Shown here piece after piece: positions 42,087-51,159 of a DNA stretch of 64,000 bases. Location of the stretch: contig NZ_PIQO01000004.1 in NCBI RefSeq assembly GCF_002844575.1, forward strand, positions 1 through 64,000. The letters are read 5' to 3'. The notes under the pieces are model-generated. The model did no database searches, had not been told where the DNA came from, and saw only the letters and a list, made by a program, of their open reading frames with translations. Position numbers and translations under genes: made by a program. Each line of letters starts with the position of its first letter. Positions within the stretch are counted from its first letter, which is position 1. The DNA comes from Heyndrickxia camelliae. GTDB taxonomy: Bacteria > Bacillota > Bacilli > Bacillales > Bacillaceae_C.

Positions 42087-43450
42087 AAAAACATCTTGAT
42101 TTTTTTTAGACCATTTTTTACGTTTGGATAGCGAAAAGGAATATCAAATAATGTTGTTTGATATAATATACTTTTTTGGTGAGAGAAGGTATCGAAGCTG
42201 CCTTTTCCATGATAGGCGCCTATGCCGCTATTTCCAACTCCACCAAAGGGCAAATAGGGAGAGGCAAAATGATAGACTGTGTCATTTACGCAACCGCCAC
42301 CAAAGGAAATATTCCGTAGGACATCACTCTTTACAGTTTCATTTTCTGTAAAAAGATAGAGGGATAGCGGTTTTGGATGTTTCTGGATTTCCTCTAAAAT
42401 CTGATCCAGTTGGTTATATTCAAGTACTGGAAGAATCGGCCCGAAAATTTCATCCTGCATAATAGGGTCATTCCAAGATATATTGTTAATAACAGTAGGC
42501 TCTAGTTTAAGATGATCTGGGTCCATATTTCCGCCCATTATTATAGTTCCATTTTTTAAAAAGCCAGTTAATCTATTAAAATGTTTTTCACTAACAATAT
42601 GGGTGAAGTGTTCATTTTGCAATGGTTTTTCTCCATATAATTCCTTCAAAGCTTCTTTTAAATGAAATAAAAACTCATTCTTAATCCGATTATGAAGATA
42701 TAAATAATCAGGTGCAATACACGTTTGACCTGCATTCATAAACTTCCCCCAGGCAATACGCTTTGCCGCAAGCTTTAGCTTGGCGTCTTCATGCACGATG
42801 CAGGGACTTTTTCCTCCTAGCTCTAATGTTACAGGTGTTAAGTTTTTTGCCGCAGCCTCCATTATGATTTTTCCGACAGCTACACTGCCTGTAAAAAAAA
42901 TATAATCGGATTTCTCTTGTAAAAGTGCTGTACTTGTCTCTATCCCTCCTAATACAACCGCGATATATTCTTCTGGAAAAATATCATTGATTATTTTAGC
43001 GATTATTTCGGATGTTTTTGGCGTTAACTCAGAAGGCTTTATGATGGCACAATTCCCAGCTGCAATAGCTCCAATTAATGGCGCGATCGCTAATTGAAAT
43101 GGATAATTCCATGGAGCAATAATAAGTGCAACTCCATATGGTTCCGGATAAATGAAGCTCCTAGATCCTATATGAGTTAAAGGTGTTTTTACTCTTTGTG
43201 GTTTGCTCCAACCTTTAAGATGTTTTATGGTATAACGGATTTCTTCTAGTACTACTCCAATTTCTGTTGAATAAGAATCAAATTCAGATTTATTTAAGTC
43301 GGATTTAAGTGCGTTCATTAATGCTTTTTCATGTGATCGTATTGCAGTTCTTAACTTTTGGAGCGCCTCTAAACGAAATGAAATATCCTTAGTGCAGTTG
43401 GTGCGAAAATATGCACGTTGTCTTTTTATTAGTAAACTGTAATTTTCCAT
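42080..43450 (-). CDS. Aldehyde dehydrogenase (YwdH-like)
   Basis: The 456-residue protein is the length of Bacillus YwdH and of class 3 aldehyde dehydrogenases. It oxidises aldehydes with NAD(P). Motifs: the NAD-binding PWNYPFQLAIAPLIGAIAAG, FFTGSVAVGK, the Glu in LELGGKSP, and the catalytic Cys in NAGQTCIAPDY. The C-terminus (PYLPFGGVGNSGIGAYHGK) is typical. The short hydrophobic tail often used for membrane targeting is not obvious. I chose the ATG at 43450 (MENYSLLIK), behind GGAGGGTTCC. Confidence 0.92.
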   Translation of the reverse strand: MENYSLLIKRQRAYFRTNCTKDISFRLEALQKLRTAIRSHEKALMNALKSDLNKSEFDSYSTEIGVVLEEIRYTIKHLKGWSKPQRVKTPLTHIGSRSFIYPEPYGVALIIAPWNYPFQLAIAPLIGAIAAGNCAIIKPSELTPKTSEIIAKIINDIFPEEYIAVVLGGIETSTALLQEKSDYIFFTGSVAVGKIIMEAAAKNLTPVTLELGGKSPCIVHEDAKLKLAAKRIAWGKFMNAGQTCIAPDYLYLHNRIKNEFLFHLKEALKELYGEKPLQNEHFTHIVSEKHFNRLTGFLKNGTIIMGGNMDPDHLKLEPTVINNISWNDPIMQDEIFGPILPVLEYNQLDQILEEIQKHPKPLSLYLFTENETVKSDVLRNISFGGGCVNDTVYHFASPYLPFGGVGNSGIGAYHGKGSFDTFSHQKSILYQTTLFDIPFRYPNVKNGLKKIKMFLK

Positions 43451-43462
43451 GGAACCCTCCAC

Positions 43463-44166
43463 TATTAAATACTAGTACTTGTTAATTCTCAGCTGTTTCT
43501 TTCGGTCATTTTTATGCTTATCATTTTACCAAAGCAGGGCTAATATCTTTAAAATTCTGGGTATGAACTGTTAGATTTATGAAGATCCAGTTAAGTTTAT
43601 GTATAATCATATTAAAGTTAAAATTTTCCATATCTTTTTTCTACTCTCACCCATTTCCGAAAGGGGAGGGAAAAAGGAAGCTAGAAAAAAGAAACTGGTG
43701 GAATCCTATTGAAACTACAAAATTAATAACTTTATTGTTACTGGAATTACATTTTTATATGATATTATTCACTGAAAGTCATTAGTTAATGCATAAAATT
43801 CAAATGCAATTAAACTGTTTTCCCAAAACAAAACTTCTGTGGGACAAAGCTTTGTTTTTGGTTATCCAATCCTGCGCGGTATTTTAAAGGAGTACGATAA
43901 ACTTCTTTAAAGGTGTTTAGATCTGTTAATTGGTATATTTCCCCTACACCGATCATCCTCCAAAATAGAAACAATCGGAATGAAATCACCTTCAATTTTA
44001 TCAATTTCTAAGAAAGGTATAACAGACAGAAATAAGTTTCTCAAAAAATATAAGACAAAATATAGTCCATTAAATGGATATCCTTTTTAAAATATATTTT
44101 ACATCAAATTTTAAATGTTGATATAATTGTATTACTTTTTTAAAAAAGGATATTTTGAGGTGAACG
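43463..44166. other. Intergenic region of about 700 bases with possible decayed coding remnants
   Basis: No frame has both a ribosome site and coding character. On the minus strand at 43810-44020 short stretches read DKIEGDFIPIVSILEDDR in one frame and DLNTFKEVYRTPLKYRAGLD in another, which looks like a small frameshifted relic, but I cannot name its family. GAGGTGAACG at the right end is the ribosome site of the aminotransferase gene. Confidence 0.4.
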
Positions 44167-45351
44167 ATGATGAATATTACACTATCTAGAAAAATGGCAG
44201 CCTTTCAAACTTCGATTTTTAATGAACTTGGAGCTTATAAAAAGCAAAAAATAAAAGAGGGGATGGAAGTAATCGACTTAAGTGTGGGAAGTCCAGATCT
44301 TCCACCTCCTGATTATGTCATGGAGGAATTAACGAAACAAGCTTCCAATCCGTTAGAATACGGTTATGCTATGACAGGGTCGGAGGAACTCCATGAAGCA
44401 ATAAGTTATTATTACAAACGACAATATCAAGTAGATATTCAATCTGAAAAGGAAGTTTTAATACTTAAGGGATCACAAGATGGGTTAGTGCATTTGCCAA
44501 TGATTTTAACGAATCCGGGAGATATAGTGCTTGTACCAAATCCGGGATATACTGCTTATGAAGTCGGAATTTCGATGGCAGATGCCACTCCTTATCCGAT
44601 GCCTTTAAAGGCTGAAAATCAATTTTTACCTGATTTGGAGCAGATTCCTGAAGATATTTGCAGGCAAGCAAAAATGATGATACTAAATTTTCCTGGTAAT
44701 CCTGTGCCTGCTCTTGCAACGAGAGAATTTTATCAAAAAGTTGTAGCATTTGCGAAGAAATATAATATAGTTGTTATGCATGATTTTGCTTATTCTGAAC
44801 TTTATTATGAGGAAAAACCGATTAGTTTTCTTTCTGTAGAAGGAGCAAAGGATGTTGGTGTTGAATTCAATTCTTTTTCCAAAAGCTTTAATATGGCAGG
44901 TTGTAGAATAGCCTACGTTATGGGTAACTCCATCATTATTAATGCCTTGAAGCAATTTCAATCGAATGTTGATTTTGGTGTGTTTACTCCTATTCAGAAA
45001 GCGGCTATTTCCGCCTTGCGAGGTACCTCTGAATTCAGTGAGCATTTAAGAGCAGTATATAAAAAGCGCAGAGATATATTAATTAATGGTTTAGGAGAAT
45101 TAGGCTGGAAGATTGATGTCCCTAAGGCTTCCATGTTTATATGGGCAAAGATACCTGCCTCCTATACGTCAAAAGAGTTTACATACAAATTAATTGATGA
45201 AGCAGGGATTGTTGTAATTCCTGGAAATGCATTTGGCAGTGAAGGGGAAGGGTACGTAAGAATTGGTCTGGTCCAAAAAGAGGATGTGTTAGTAAAAGCT
45301 GTTTCAAAGCTGAAAGAAAGTAATTTATTTTCATCTATTTCTACGATTTAA
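44167..45351 (+). CDS. PLP-dependent aminotransferase, LL-diaminopimelate aminotransferase-like
   Basis: A 394-residue class I/II fold type I aminotransferase. The N-terminus EVIDLSVGSPDLPPPDYVME and the block LILKGSQDGLVHLPMILTNP are typical of the DapL/AlaC-like group. The PLP Lys lies in FNSFSKSFNMAGCRIAY, and the carboxylate Arg in EGYVRIGLV. Many Bacillus proteins of this type are annotated as DapL, but Bacillus makes diaminopimelate by the acetylase route, so another substrate is likely. The start may be the ATG at 44167 or 44170, behind GAGGTGAACG. Confidence 0.85.
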   Translation: MMNITLSRKMAAFQTSIFNELGAYKKQKIKEGMEVIDLSVGSPDLPPPDYVMEELTKQASNPLEYGYAMTGSEELHEAISYYYKRQYQVDIQSEKEVLILKGSQDGLVHLPMILTNPGDIVLVPNPGYTAYEVGISMADATPYPMPLKAENQFLPDLEQIPEDICRQAKMMILNFPGNPVPALATREFYQKVVAFAKKYNIVVMHDFAYSELYYEEKPISFLSVEGAKDVGVEFNSFSKSFNMAGCRIAYVMGNSIIINALKQFQSNVDFGVFTPIQKAAISALRGTSEFSEHLRAVYKKRRDILINGLGELGWKIDVPKASMFIWAKIPASYTSKEFTYKLIDEAGIVVIPGNAFGSEGEGYVRIGLVQKEDVLVKAVSKLKESNLFSSISTI

Positions 45352-45364
45352 TCCGTTTCAGATT

Positions 45365-45408
45365 GAAGGGAGATTATTCCATCATTTCGGTCGCCAATCT
45401 CTCTTTGA
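45365..45408 (+). terminator. Probable terminator
   Basis: AGGGAGATT and AATCTCTCT pair across a long loop, followed by TTTG. The large loop makes this weaker than the others. Confidence 0.45.
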
Positions 45409-45774
45409 ATAAGTGCTCTTTTATAAAGGTGTTTGTGAAATGACTTGATAAATTGATAGTGTAAGCTAAAAATCTTTGTAGATTCGTAGGGACTTCTTTA
45501 TTAAATATTATGCATAATCCTCATGTGGGCATGAATAACAGGAACATAGAAAAGCTGGTCATTTTTGACAGTAAAATAATCATAAATTTGAAAAACGTTT
45601 TTCATTATAATATCAATTGCCAAATAGTGAATGGAGAACTGTGGTAACAAAGGGTCATTTTGTAGAATTCGTGCGACTTTTGATAGATTTTCATATTTTA
45701 CATCGAAAAAATTCTATTTCACGTGTATAATAAGAAATTGGTACGATCTATTCAAAAGAAGGAGGACATTTTTG
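45409..45774. other. Intergenic stretch without a supported gene
   Basis: About 365 AT-rich bases. An in-frame upstream extension of the next gene to 45631 has no ribosome site. I see nothing else in it. Confidence 0.45.
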
Positions 45775-46155
45775 ATGGAATGGACTTTAGCCATTTTGTT
45801 TATAGTGTCAGCTTTGCTACTCATCATCTCCATTATAATGACTCGTCGAGCTTCAAAAGCAGAGCAAAAAGGAATTGATATGGTTCATTTATCCGTGATG
45901 GACGATATCAACAATATGCAGGATGCTATTAGGAATCTTGAGTTCGATATAGAAATTATAATGAAGGAAGCGGGAATTCCACTTTCTTCGGAGAATAGAG
46001 CATTTATGCGTGAAGTACTAGACTTACATAAACGTAAATATTCTATTGAAAGTATTGCAGCACAAAAACAAGTGTCAGAAAATGAAATTAGACAAATACT
46101 TGCTTCTTACCTTGAATTAAAGGATGAAGGAGGTAAGGTTGCAAATGAAATTTAA
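45775..46155 (+). CDS. Small membrane-anchored protein with helix-turn-helix-like C-terminus
   Basis: A 126-residue protein with one N-terminal membrane segment (LAILFIVSALLLIISIIM) and a soluble domain ending SIESIAAQKQVSENEIRQIL, which resembles a small helix-turn-helix. I chose the ATG at 45775 because AAGGAGGACATTTTTG is immediately upstream. It overlaps the next gene by 11 bases. Pairs like this with an MltG N-domain-like neighbour occur in Bacillus (I recall the yqzC-yqzD pair). The function is unknown. Confidence 0.7.
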   Translation: MEWTLAILFIVSALLLIISIIMTRRASKAEQKGIDMVHLSVMDDINNMQDAIRNLEFDIEIIMKEAGIPLSSENRAFMREVLDLHKRKYSIESIAAQKQVSENEIRQILASYLELKDEGGKVANEI

Positions 46156-46630
46156 TTTATTGGGCAGCTTTGCGGCAGGTTTATTTATAGCTACAAGTAT
46201 AAGCGGAGCAGTTTACTTTTCTGGTAAAAGTGAAGCGGCACCAGCAAAAAAGGAAGCGGTGCAAACAAAAGCTACTAACCAACCGACGGAAGAGGAAATG
46301 AAAAGTAAACTTGCATCTGCTGGTTATGTTGTTCAAACAAAAGCAGAGTATGATAAAAATATGGCAGATGCTAAATCTAAATCAAAGCAAAATACTTCCG
46401 CTGATGATTCGCAACCCAAAGTGGTATATCGATCAGTTGTTACTGTAACAAAAGGGATGACTAGTATTGATGTTGGGAAACAACTTGTAAAAGCGAAATT
46501 AATTAAAGATGCCTTCAAATTCTCCAAAATTGTAGAGAAAAAAGGTGTTGAAAATCATTTGCGTCCTGGATCATATTCAGTGGATAGCAACATGTCAAAC
46601 GATGAACTCATCGCCGCAATATTTAAATAA
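46145..46630 (+). CDS. Exported protein resembling only the LysM-like N-domain of MltG
   Basis: A 161-residue protein with an N-terminal membrane/signal segment (LLGSFAAGLFIATSISGAVYF), a Lys/Ala/Gln-rich linker, and a C-terminal domain VTVTKGMTSIDVGKQLVKAK and LRPGSYSVDSNMSNDELIAA. That pattern is the YceG/MltG N-terminal domain; the catalytic lytic transglycosylase domain is missing. I chose the ATG at 46145 behind GGAGGTAAGGTTG, overlapping the previous gene. It may modulate peptidoglycan processing, but that is inference. Confidence 0.78.
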   Translation: MKFNLLGSFAAGLFIATSISGAVYFSGKSEAAPAKKEAVQTKATNQPTEEEMKSKLASAGYVVQTKAEYDKNMADAKSKSKQNTSADDSQPKVVYRSVVTVTKGMTSIDVGKQLVKAKLIKDAFKFSKIVEKKGVENHLRPGSYSVDSNMSNDELIAAIFK

Positions 46631-46633
46631 GTT

Positions 46634-46682
46634 AAGACAAAAAAACACTTTCTCTTTGTTGAAAGTGTTTTTTTGTCTTAAT
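46634..46682 (+). terminator. Strong intrinsic terminator
   Basis: AAGACAAAAAAACACTTTC pairs with GAAAGTGTTTTTTTGTCTT around a short loop; this is one of the longest stems in the window. Confidence 0.9.
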
Positions 46683-46921
46683 CTACTATTTTATCAATAA
46701 ATCTGATAATCTAATGAAATGAACGAATACTTTTGATTGAGAACATGTTTTTGCATTTTGGCTACTTTTTCAACGAGAGACAATTAGGAGGTATGGACAA
46801 ATCCTTAAAGGAAAATTTTAGTTCATACGGATGCTTCTACATGACCAAACTGAAATTTTATTCTATTTAGAGCAACAGTGGAAGAATGAGCCAATTACTC
46901 TTCGTTTCATTATATTGAGCC

Positions 46922-47143
46922 CTAGCGTTTTTTCTTCTTGCTATTATCCTTCGCAATTGGTTGGCTTTTAAGGACTTGATCAAATAAAACTTGAACATGG
47001 ATTTCTTTATCATCCACTTCTTTTACATTTAACACTTTTCCTTTTCGTCCTTTAATTTTAATATTTTCATCAATGACAGGTATATTTTCTCGAAGCTGAC
47101 TTAAAACAACCGTTTTGTGATCAAAGAAATGAACTACCACCAT
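46922..47143 (-). CDS. Small basic conserved protein
   Basis: A 73-residue protein with a KIKGRKGKVLNVKEVDDKEI block that resembles a small beta-barrel (KOW/SH3-like) and a lysine-rich tail (DNSKKKKR). AAAGGAGCG lies about nine bases before the ATG at 47143. I do not recognise the family by name. The basic tail and barrel-like core could suit RNA or ribosome binding, but this is a guess. Confidence 0.65.
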   Translation of the reverse strand: MVVVHFFDHKTVVLSQLRENIPVIDENIKIKGRKGKVLNVKEVDDKEIHVQVLFDQVLKSQPIAKDNSKKKKR

Positions 47144-47316
47144 CTTTTTGTTCGCTCCTTTATGATTATAGATGAATAAATTTACTACATATTTTTAAAA
47201 TATTGTATGCAAACAACATTTAGACCGGGATTATGGAGGGCTCCATAAATTTCATCGTTGAACAAAAAATGTTAGTATACTAATATAGAAAAAATAACAG
47301 GAATAGGATGATAAAG

Positions 47317-47811
47317 ATGATTCGTAAAGGGCAAATAGAAGATATTCCTGCCATTATGAAGATGGTGCAGGATACAGTTGAAATTATGAAGGAAGAGAAT
47401 AATGATCAATGGAGTGATGTATATCCTACAGCCTCTAATTTTGAAATGGACGTTGAAAATGGTTCGTTATATGTTCTGGAGGAAGCTGGTGAAGTGATTG
47501 GATCGATCACAGTTGATCAAAATCAGCCTTCTGAATATGAACCAATACCCTGGCGTAAAGCTGACAACGCTTTTGTATTTCATCGCCTCGTTGTAAGCCC
47601 GCGTTCACGAGGAAAAGGGGAGGCTACGAAACTAATTAAATATGCTGAACAATACGCTATTGATAATGAAGTTCCCTATATGAGGATTGATACATATTCC
47701 TTAAATAAAAAGGCACAAAAATTGTTTGAAAAGAATGGATATAAAAAAGTCGGGGAAATGCCTTATCATGGAAAGACCCATCCGTTTTTTTGCTATGATA
47801 AGCTACTTTGA
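47317..47811 (+). CDS. GNAT family N-acetyltransferase
   Basis: A protein of about 164 residues with GNAT motifs: HRLVVSPRSRGKGEATKLIK (acetyl-CoA loop R-G-K-G-E-A) and NKKAQKLFEKNGYKKVGEM. The start is uncertain between ATG 47308 and ATG 47317; I prefer 47317 because the product then begins MIRKGQIEDI and AGG lies nine bases upstream. The substrate is unknown. It is monocistronic. Confidence 0.82.
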   Translation: MIRKGQIEDIPAIMKMVQDTVEIMKEENNDQWSDVYPTASNFEMDVENGSLYVLEEAGEVIGSITVDQNQPSEYEPIPWRKADNAFVFHRLVVSPRSRGKGEATKLIKYAEQYAIDNEVPYMRIDTYSLNKKAQKLFEKNGYKKVGEMPYHGKTHPFFCYDKLL

Positions 47812-47844
47812 TATTATGAGATAAATGTTGTTTTTTCTTTAGTT

Positions 47845-47870
47845 GGCGCATTTAAAATGGAAATGCGCCT
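47845..47870. terminator. Short hairpin after the GNAT gene
   Basis: GGCGCATTT and AAATGCGCC form a perfect 9-bp stem with a 7-base loop. The T tract after it is weak, so termination is likely but not certain. Confidence 0.5.
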
Positions 47871-48039
47871 TCAGTCATTTATTTAAGTTGCTATTTGTTT
47901 TTTATTATTGTTATTTACAAGCTACTATTTTTCACCTAAACACTGGCACATGCATGATTGATATGCACGGTAGGTTTCATCACCTTTAATTCTGCTGTAT
48001 AATGCTTTAATCTGAAGATGATGCAGTAAATTTTTTCAA

Positions 48040-48072
48040 AAAAACAACCCCCTGTATATTTAGGGGGTTACC
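48040..48072 (-). terminator. Terminator after rlmCD
   Basis: AACCCCCT and AGGGGGTT form the stem; on the minus strand it is followed by GTTTTTTTG. Confidence 0.82.
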
Positions 48073-48079
48073 AACATGC

Positions 48080-49480
48080 CTATTCGTTATTCTGGGTTCT
48101 TGTAAGCAAAGCTACACATTCTACATGCACTGTATGAGGAAATAAGTCAACAGGTTGTACCGCTTCAAGCTTATAACCAAATGGTTCTAATTCCTTAATA
48201 TCCGTTGCAAATGTATCTGGATTACAAGATACATATACAATTCGTTCTGGTTTAGAACGACCGATTTTTCGCATTACTTTACCGCCAGCGCCGGAACGAG
48301 GTGGGTCAAGCATTAAAAGTTCAGGATGACCAAAGCTTTCAAGAACTTGATCAATTCCTTTTCTTGCATCTTTTGCTAAAAAGTAAGTGTTTGTGATTCC
48401 ATTATCTTGAGCATTTCGCTTCGCAGATTCGATCGAAGTTTCCACAATTTCGATCCCTGCAAGTGCAGATACTCGACTAGCGAATGGCAGAGAAAACGTA
48501 CCAACTCCGCAGAATAAATCAATCATTTTTTCTGTATTTTTCGGTTGCCCCATTTCTAGGGCAATTTCTACTAATTTTTGCGCTTGCGTAGGATTGGTTT
48601 GGAAGAATGTATCGAACCAAAGTCGATAGCGGTATCCAGCCATTTCATCATAGATAAAATCTCTGCCAGCTAACACATGACTTTTTTCTGATTGTGTACG
48701 ATCCGCCCAATCCGTGTTTTCTAGCCATAATAAGCTTTTCACTTGAGGGAACTTTTGCTCGATTCTTGCCTTCAAATCTTGAACCGCTTCTTCCAGAAGT
48801 CCTGCTGGTGCTTCTGTAGAGAAGAGGGCAAGCATCATTTCACCAGTAGCAAAAGACTGACGTACCATTAAATGGCGGAGTAACCCTTCATGAGCGTCTT
48901 TATCGTAGCCTCTTAATTGATGGACATTTACCCAGTCTGCTATTTCCATCGCAGCTTCGACCATTTCTTTTCCTGCAATCAGACATGTTTCAAGGGAGAT
49001 AATCTTTCTGAAATTACCTTGTTCATGCAAGCCTAAGGAACCGTCTGGCGCAAAGGTGAATTCCATTTTATTGCGGTATCTCCATGGTTCGTCCATCCCT
49101 ATCGTATCTCGAACGAATTCAGGATCAAATCCTTGTGCTTCAATTGCATGCTTAACATGATTGGTTTTTTGCTTTAGCTGGCCTTCGTATTGCCAGTGCT
49201 GCCATACACAGCCTCCGCAAAGGTCAAAATGAGGACAAGCTGGTTCTAATCGTTCAGGATGAGCTTCCAAGATTTCATCCGGCATTGCCTTTCTTCTTTT
49301 TCTTTCCGGCTGGTCGACGGTTACTCGAACTTTTTCACCAGGCAGTGTTTGCGGGATAGTAAGCTTTAGTTTCTTAGGATTTCCGAGCTCATTTTCCCGC
49401 CATACCACTGCTTGTCCTGAACCTTTTTCATCTAAATTACTTATATCCGCAACGAATGTTTTTTCATTAGTAATAGTCAA
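48080..49480 (-). CDS. rlmCD: 23S rRNA (uracil-C5)-methyltransferase RlmCD-like
   Basis: A 466-residue SAM-dependent RNA methyltransferase with an N-terminal TRAM domain (VADISNLDEKGSGQAVVW), a 4Fe-4S cluster loop CPHFDLCGGCVWQHW, the SAM motif DLFCGVGTFSLPFA, LLMLDPPRSGAGGKV, and the catalytic VYVSCNPDTFA. It makes 5-methyluridine in 23S rRNA; the Bacillus enzyme RlmCD modifies two sites. It could be the paralogue YfjO, because Bacillus carries two RumA-like proteins. It starts with TTG at 49480 behind GAGGAGGAACG. Confidence 0.9.
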   Translation of the reverse strand: MTITNEKTFVADISNLDEKGSGQAVVWRENELGNPKKLKLTIPQTLPGEKVRVTVDQPERKRRKAMPDEILEAHPERLEPACPHFDLCGGCVWQHWQYEGQLKQKTNHVKHAIEAQGFDPEFVRDTIGMDEPWRYRNKMEFTFAPDGSLGLHEQGNFRKIISLETCLIAGKEMVEAAMEIADWVNVHQLRGYDKDAHEGLLRHLMVRQSFATGEMMLALFSTEAPAGLLEEAVQDLKARIEQKFPQVKSLLWLENTDWADRTQSEKSHVLAGRDFIYDEMAGYRYRLWFDTFFQTNPTQAQKLVEIALEMGQPKNTEKMIDLFCGVGTFSLPFASRVSALAGIEIVETSIESAKRNAQDNGITNTYFLAKDARKGIDQVLESFGHPELLMLDPPRSGAGGKVMRKIGRSKPERIVYVSCNPDTFATDIKELEPFGYKLEAVQPVDLFPHTVHVECVALLTRTQNNE

Positions 49481-49687
49481 TAATCGTTCCTCCTCTAATT
49501 TACTATCTATATCTGTAAAAGCCTTACGTTCAACTCCAAATGTTCACTATTCTAGATACATACTTACTTATTATAACGAATCCAAAACTATTTGGAAATA
49601 ATTCATTCATAGTAGTTTTTACAAAATAAAATATTGAAAGTGTGAATCTATCATGCTATGATAAAGTACAAATATATTTCCTTTAAT

Positions 49688-49780
49688 CTGGTCCAGAGAG
49701 GCCAAAAAGGGTGGCAACTGAATTTTTTGTATAAGTATGTTATGCCCTTTTGTCCTCATGGATAGAAGGGCATTTATTTT
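49688..49780 (+). promoter_or_regulatory. PyrR-type transcription attenuator upstream of an MFS gene
   Basis: GGTCCAGAGAGGCC at 49690-49703 matches the PyrR-binding RNA consensus ARUCCNGNGAGGYU; the first and last positions differ together (G-C in place of A-U), which keeps the base pair. AAAAAGGGTGGCA (about 49704-49716) can pair with TGCCCTTTT, competing with a terminator formed by ATGCCCTT (49742-49749) and AAGGGCAT (49766-49773), followed by TTATTTTTAT. This is the anti-antiterminator, antiterminator and terminator plan of Bacillus pyr genes. Confidence 0.8.
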
Positions 49781-49838
49781 TATATCAAATAGACTCTTTT
49801 AAAGAAAGTCCAGTGAGGCTTGAAAGGAGAACCGAAAA

Positions 49839-51062
49839 ATGAATTATCGCAATAAAACAGTAGTAGCATCAGTTGCAGGATTAACTTTAGAGGGCATGGA
49901 TATTATGTTCATCTCTTTTGCTATGTCTTTAATCGTCGCTAATTTTCACATCAGTTTAGCAACAGGTGGACTTATTTCTTCTATTACCAATATTGGTATG
50001 TTAGTAGGCGGAACAATATTTGGTATTCTCGCGGATAAGTTTGGCAGGGTTAAGGTTTTCACCTATACAATCTTTTTGTTCGCCATAGGTACAGCTTTAA
50101 CCGGAGTAGCTACAAATATTGAGCTAGTGTATGTGTTTCGATTTATTGCAGGTTTAGGTGCAGGTGGAGAATATGGAATTGGGATGGCTCTAGTTGCAGA
50201 AGCGTGGCCTAAGAGCAAACAGGGAAGAGCTTCTTCCTATGTTAGTATCGGTGCTCAGTTTGGTGTTATTCTTGCTGCACTTATAAGCGCTATGATCCTT
50301 CCAATGTTTGGATGGAGAGCGTTGTTCTTTGTCGGAATCATTCCTGTTATATTTGCCTTCATCGTAAGAAAGAATTTACAAGAATCACCTGAATGGGTAG
50401 CATCTCAAAAACAAAAGAAAGCGACTGAAAAACAAGGGAAATTGATTCAATTATTTCATTCCCCTCGCACAGCTTTTACAACCATAGCTTTAGCCATTAT
50501 GGCTACGGTGCAAATTGCAGGTTATAACGGTCTAATGATTTGGCTTCCTTCCATGCTGCAAAAATCCCAAGGACTATCAATTTCTAGCTCCGCACTTTGG
50601 ACGATTAGTACAGCAGTTGGAATGATCGCAGGAATGCTCACTTTCGGACAGATTATAGATCGAATCGGATTAAAGCTATCTTACGGAATCTTTCTACTAG
50701 CTTCCGCAGCTGCCGTTTTCTTGTATTCTTTCGCAACAGGCAGTGCGGGTATCTTAATTGGCGGAGCGATTGTTGGTTTCTTTTCCAATGGAATGTTTGC
50801 AGGATATGGAGCGCTTATAAGCAAATATTACGATGTTGATATTCGCAGTACAGCTACAAACACTATTTTCAACTTTGGAAGGGCATTAGGCGGATTCTCT
50901 CCCATTTTAGTAGGATATATTTTACAACATGCAAGTATGTCTGTAGCAATGAGCTATCTTGCCGCACTTTATTGCTTATCTTTCATCGTAATGCTCAGTC
51001 TTAACAAAGGCAAATCGAATCAAAATGAAAAGTTAAGTAGTATTGTTTCTGAAGCCGTTTAA
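49839..51062 (+). CDS. MFS transporter (AAHS-like) under PyrR-type control
   Basis: A 407-residue transporter with 12 predicted membrane segments. The first loop motif is GILADKFGRVKVF, and RFIAGLGAGGEYGIGMALVA with GIIPVIFAFIVRKNLQESPEW is characteristic of the aromatic acid/niacin type (AAHS) of MFS. AAHS members import small carboxylated ring compounds. Behind a PyrR-type attenuator, the likely substrate is orotate, dihydroorotate or another pyrimidine precursor; this is inference from regulation plus family. GGCTTGAAAGGAGAACC precedes the ATG. It is monocistronic. Confidence 0.85.
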   Translation: MNYRNKTVVASVAGLTLEGMDIMFISFAMSLIVANFHISLATGGLISSITNIGMLVGGTIFGILADKFGRVKVFTYTIFLFAIGTALTGVATNIELVYVFRFIAGLGAGGEYGIGMALVAEAWPKSKQGRASSYVSIGAQFGVILAALISAMILPMFGWRALFFVGIIPVIFAFIVRKNLQESPEWVASQKQKKATEKQGKLIQLFHSPRTAFTTIALAIMATVQIAGYNGLMIWLPSMLQKSQGLSISSSALWTISTAVGMIAGMLTFGQIIDRIGLKLSYGIFLLASAAAVFLYSFATGSAGILIGGAIVGFFSNGMFAGYGALISKYYDVDIRSTATNTIFNFGRALGGFSPILVGYILQHASMSVAMSYLAALYCLSFIVMLSLNKGKSNQNEKLSSIVSEAV

Positions 51063-51071
51063 TTTTCTGCT

Positions 51072-51107
51072 AGCCTCCCTTTGCATGCAAAGGGGGGTTA
51101 TATTTTT
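51072..51107 (+). terminator. Intrinsic terminator after the MFS gene
   Basis: CCTCCCTTTGC and GCAAAGGGGGG pair (centre TGCATGCA palindrome) and TTATATTTTTTTA follows. Confidence 0.8.
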
Positions 51108-51159
51108 TTATTGATTAGTATAATGGAAATATCAATTGTAGTTTAAGGGGTGTCCCAAA

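Noticed and set aside
43810-44004. Open frame of 64 codons on the minus strand
   Set aside because: No ribosome site and no recognisable domain; at best a decayed fragment, so it is described only within the intergenic entry.
45631-45774. Extended N-terminus for the small membrane protein at 45775
   Set aside because: The extension has no ribosome site, is not hydrophobic in a useful way and precedes a perfect AAGGAGG site for the ATG at 45775.
46789-46873. Short frame after GGAGGTATGG near 46789
   Set aside because: The ribosome-like sequence abuts the ATG with no spacing and the 25-codon product has no recognisable feature.
49691-49720. T-box reading of GGGTGGCAACTG
   Set aside because: There is no stem I or specifier region upstream, and GGTCCAGAGAGGCC fits the PyrR site instead.
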